A stretch of 64,000 nucleotides of DNA, from contig DLMH01000102.1 of NCBI GenBank assembly GCA_002478115.1, positions 36,734 through 100,733 on the forward strand. The letters are read 5' to 3'. This document shows, one piece after another, positions 62,338 to 64,000 of the stretch. A program made the position numbers and the translations under genes. This stretch comes from Candidatus Acidiferrum typicum (lineage in GTDB: Bacteria > Acidobacteriota > Terriglobia > Acidiferrales > UBA7541). Numbering within the stretch: position 1 is the first letter of the stretch; each line of letters begins with the position of its first letter. The notes below the pieces were generated by a model, which worked only from the letters and a program-made list of their open reading frames with translations, had not been told where the DNA came from and searched no databases.

Positions 62338-63267
62338 TCACTTCAAATCCTGTGCCGTCTTCTTCAGCAATGCCGCCGCATCGCCCGCCGGGTTTACAAC
62401 CACAATCAAGTAACGGCCCTGGGCAACGGCAATCACGCTTCCCTCAAATGTGTTGCTGGCCTGAATTGCGCCATCCCCCAAATCGGGGGCCGCTTCGCAC
62501 TTGCCGCTCTCGCGAAAATATTTTACCAGGGATTCCAGCCTGGTCTTCGCTTCCGCCGGATCCTTCGCCACGGAAATCAGCAGCTTGCTCTCCGATTCGC
62601 CTTGTTTATAGCTCACGACGTACGCCGGGCTCAGAAATGGGTGGCCCAGCGGGTCCTTCCGCGTGAACTGTTCCGAGTGTTTCACGCGATGTTCTTGCGG
62701 AATCTTTTCCAATAGGGGAGGGAACGCCCGTGTCCCGGCAATCCTCTCCGAGAGGACGCGCGCAAACTGCTCCAACAGATCGTCCGAGCCGGGGCCAAAT
62801 CCCGCGAGTTTGATGTAGTAACGATCCTGCAGAAAATTCAGAATGCCTTCGTTGCGGTAGGCCTCGATGCCGATGTCCAGAAAGTTGTAGCCTGGCGCAC
62901 GCTCCGCCGCATACATCCCGAACGCGTCTTCGGAGTTGCCCAGGTCAAAGATGTCCACGGTCAGTTCGGCTTGTCCGCTCTTGAGGTCCTGGTGCAGCAG
63001 AACCTGGAAGTCGTAGAGAAGATAAACATCGGCCCCGCCGTCCAGGTATTGATAAAGGTTATCCGGGCCGTAAAACGAGGGAGCGCCTTGCGCGGTGGGA
63101 TGCCCGGGAAGAGGTTCGCCGACAAAACTCAGCAAATGTTTTTGGGCAAAATCGGATGCTTGCGTGCGGGGAGCGCCGTCGCCGGATGCCGAACTCTGTG
63201 GCGGGAAGAATCCTGCTGCCAGCAAGCCACAGATCAGCCAGCTAGTCCTTCGGGCCCAAAACTTCAT
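62338..63267 (-). CDS. Exported DUF6599-like protein
   Basis: The 309-residue protein has a signal peptide (residues 1-28). Its conserved-looking blocks, YQYLDGGADVYLLYDF, DIFDLGNSEDAFGMYAAERA and AYVVSYKQGESESKLLISVA, fit what is known as DUF6599, a family frequently placed next to DUF362 and iron-sulfur genes. No catalytic motif can be named. It is the first gene of the minus-strand redox run, so the operon promoter should lie above 63267. Assignment is by memory of the family and context. Confidence 0.75.
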   Translation of the reverse strand: MKFWARRTSWLICGLLAAGFFPPQSSASGDGAPRTQASDFAQKHLLSFVGEPLPGHPTAQGAPSFYGPDNLYQYLDGGADVYLLYDFQVLLHQDLKSGQAELTVDIFDLGNSEDAFGMYAAERAPGYNFLDIGIEAYRNEGILNFLQDRYYIKLAGFGPGSDDLLEQFARVLSERIAGTRAFPPLLEKIPQEHRVKHSEQFTRKDPLGHPFLSPAYVVSYKQGESESKLLISVAKDPAEAKTRLESLVKYFRESGKCEAAPDLGDGAIQASNTFEGSVIAVAQGRYLIVVVNPAGDAAALLKKTAQDLK

Positions 63268-63787
63268 TGCAACATTCCCTCACCCAGCATCGGCGGGAGC
63301 GAAGCGCCGAGGATGGGAACAACGGACTAACGCGAGTTACTTTGTCCAACTACATTATACAAGCTGCTGCGCGTCATGGTGCTGTGCGGTTCGTCACAAT
63401 GATGCGCTGCTTAGGCGGAACGCAGACCAGAATAGTCCTGATAGACAAGCTGTTAACCTGAAATCCGAAGTTGACCAATTACAGGTGAGCGCATCCTGCT
63501 TTGTTTCTATTGATTGAAGTCGAACAATCCAACTTCTCCGAAGTTGCTTGTTCCCGCATCGTCCACAGCCCGAAATCTGTCATTTCGACCGGAGGGACGG
63601 CGCTTTTTGCCGTCCCGGAGCGGAGAAATCCCTCTTCAGCTTCAGAATTCAGGGTTAAATAACTCGGTCGCCGAAAGGCAGTCAGCCGCTCGGCAGGGCA
63701 CCGTTCGCGCCCTACGCAGCCAGTTGCGGATGAGGCGCAAGTTGAATACGTTGAGTAAACTCTGTAGGCTGATGACCTTGCTGCAAC
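63268..63787. other. Intergenic region between the redox operon and selC
   Basis: It must hold the promoter of the minus-strand redox operon. It contains copy 2 of the 120-bp dispersed repeat at about 63540-63660. Predicted ORFs across it are short and biased. A segment around 63330-63365 is AT-rich. Confidence 0.5.
63540..63660 (+). repeat. Dispersed repeat of about 120 bp, copy 2
   Basis: It matches 8394-8514 in the same orientation, with shared blocks cccgcatc, aaatctgtcatt, cgaccggagggacggcgctt, ccgtcc, ggagcgga and aatccctcttca. It contains a ggacggc...gccgtcc hairpin. No coding capacity is evident. Confidence 0.65.
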
Positions 63788-63886
63788 GGGGGCGAAAGGG
63801 GTCCGGTGACCTTCCCGGCCTTCAAAGCCGGCGATTCGGCCCTTCGCGGGCCGAATGGTGGATTCGACTTCCACACGCCTCCGCCA
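63788..63886 (+). tRNA. selC: Selenocysteine tRNA, anticodon TCA
   Basis: The 99 bases fold as a bacterial tRNA(Sec). Acceptor ggggggc-type strand 63788-63794 pairs with 63876-63882 (7 pairs, one G-T; the eighth, A63795 with A63875, is mismatched). The D arm has a six-pair stem (ggggtc/gacctt) with a four-base loop cggt. The anticodon stem ccggc/gccgg has loop cttcaaa, anticodon TCA. A nine-pair variable arm (attcggccc/gggccgaat) follows. The T arm gtgga-ttcgact-tccac is canonical. Discriminator G and an encoded CCA end the gene. Eight plus five stacking, long D stem and TCA are all specific to selC. Confidence 0.9.
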
Positions 63887-63953
63887 AAGTCCCGTTGATT
63901 CAATTGCCTTTGCGGCGAGACACAACGAAAATTAGGCCCTAGGACCGGGGGTT

Positions 63954-63975
63954 TTGGACTCAAATTGGACTCAAA
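63954..63975 (+). repeat. Tandem 11-bp repeat downstream of selC
   Basis: ttggactcaaa occurs twice in direct succession (63954-63964, 63965-63975), 68 bases after the tRNA. Such tandem motifs next to tRNA genes are common in integrase-dependent attachment regions. The window ends too soon to see an integrase gene. Confidence 0.4.
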
Positions 63976-64000
63976 TTCCTGGGGTGAACCCCTTAGATGG

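Overview
The window is a stretch of bacterial chromosome, fairly GC-rich (about 60 percent by eye), most likely from an Acidobacteriota member. The indications are a VWFA-related protein of the type almost confined to acidobacteria (14874-16721), a PilM-N-O-P-Q operon with an AMIN-domain secretin, large secreted putative-Ig repeat proteins, many Tat-exported oxidoreductases, and dispersed REP-like palindromes. No rRNA, CRISPR array, transposase or prophage genes were seen. One tRNA gene was found by reading the right edge: a selenocysteine tRNA (selC, anticodon TCA).

Layout. 1-2.5 kb: translationally coupled genes for a TPR protein (cut by the window edge), two unknown exported proteins and a SprT-like metalloprotease. 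2.7-11.1 kb: TPR protein, S46 dipeptidyl-peptidase, uvrC, a YtxH/DUF948-like pair, mnmA and a cysteine desulfurase that probably supplies MnmA. 11.1-14.9 kb: an accessory island of lower gene density and lower GC. It holds an orphan gene of unknown function, a small ORF and an AbrB-Doc toxin-antitoxin pair, bracketed by three copies of one repeat; each copy carries the decayed 3' end of the same gene. 14.9-23 kb: VWFA-related protein, a DtxR/MntR-type regulator with a divergent NRAMP transporter and a small membrane protein, a MerR regulator, FKBP isomerase and a UbiD-type decarboxylase. 23.4-28.7 kb: a small HTH protein and pilMNOPQ, closed by a clear intrinsic terminator. 28.7-35 kb: Xaa-Pro peptidase, accB, accC and two amino-acid permeases. 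35-44.5 kb: SpoIIE/RsbU-type phosphatase, a Tat-exported Gfo/Idh-sugar isomerase pair followed by a relic of a second phosphatase gene, an unknown exported protein, an SDR protein lacking its catalytic Ser, nnrD/E and tsaE. 44.7-55.8 kb: a large unknown protein ending in a class III nucleotide-cyclase-like domain, a giant Ig-repeat lipoprotein preceded by an 18-codon leader ORF, a PEGA-OmpA protein and a class C beta-lactamase-like hydrolase. 55.9-63.3 kb: a minus-strand run of exported redox proteins (DUF6599-like, DUF362, NapH-NapG fusion, ferredoxin-type aldo/keto reductase, IorB-type molybdenum hydroxylase subunit). 63.8 kb: selC.

How genes work together. PilMNOPQ forms the inner-membrane and outer-membrane core of a type IV pilus. 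AccB and AccC are the biotin half of acetyl-CoA carboxylase. The cysteine desulfurase and MnmA fit a dedicated tRNA 2-thiouridine route. The DtxR-like protein probably controls the neighbouring metal transporter. The 58-63 kb genes look like a membrane-anchored iron-sulfur relay feeding or draining periplasmic oxidoreductases of unknown substrate. All assignments come from reading motifs and gene order; no database search was run.
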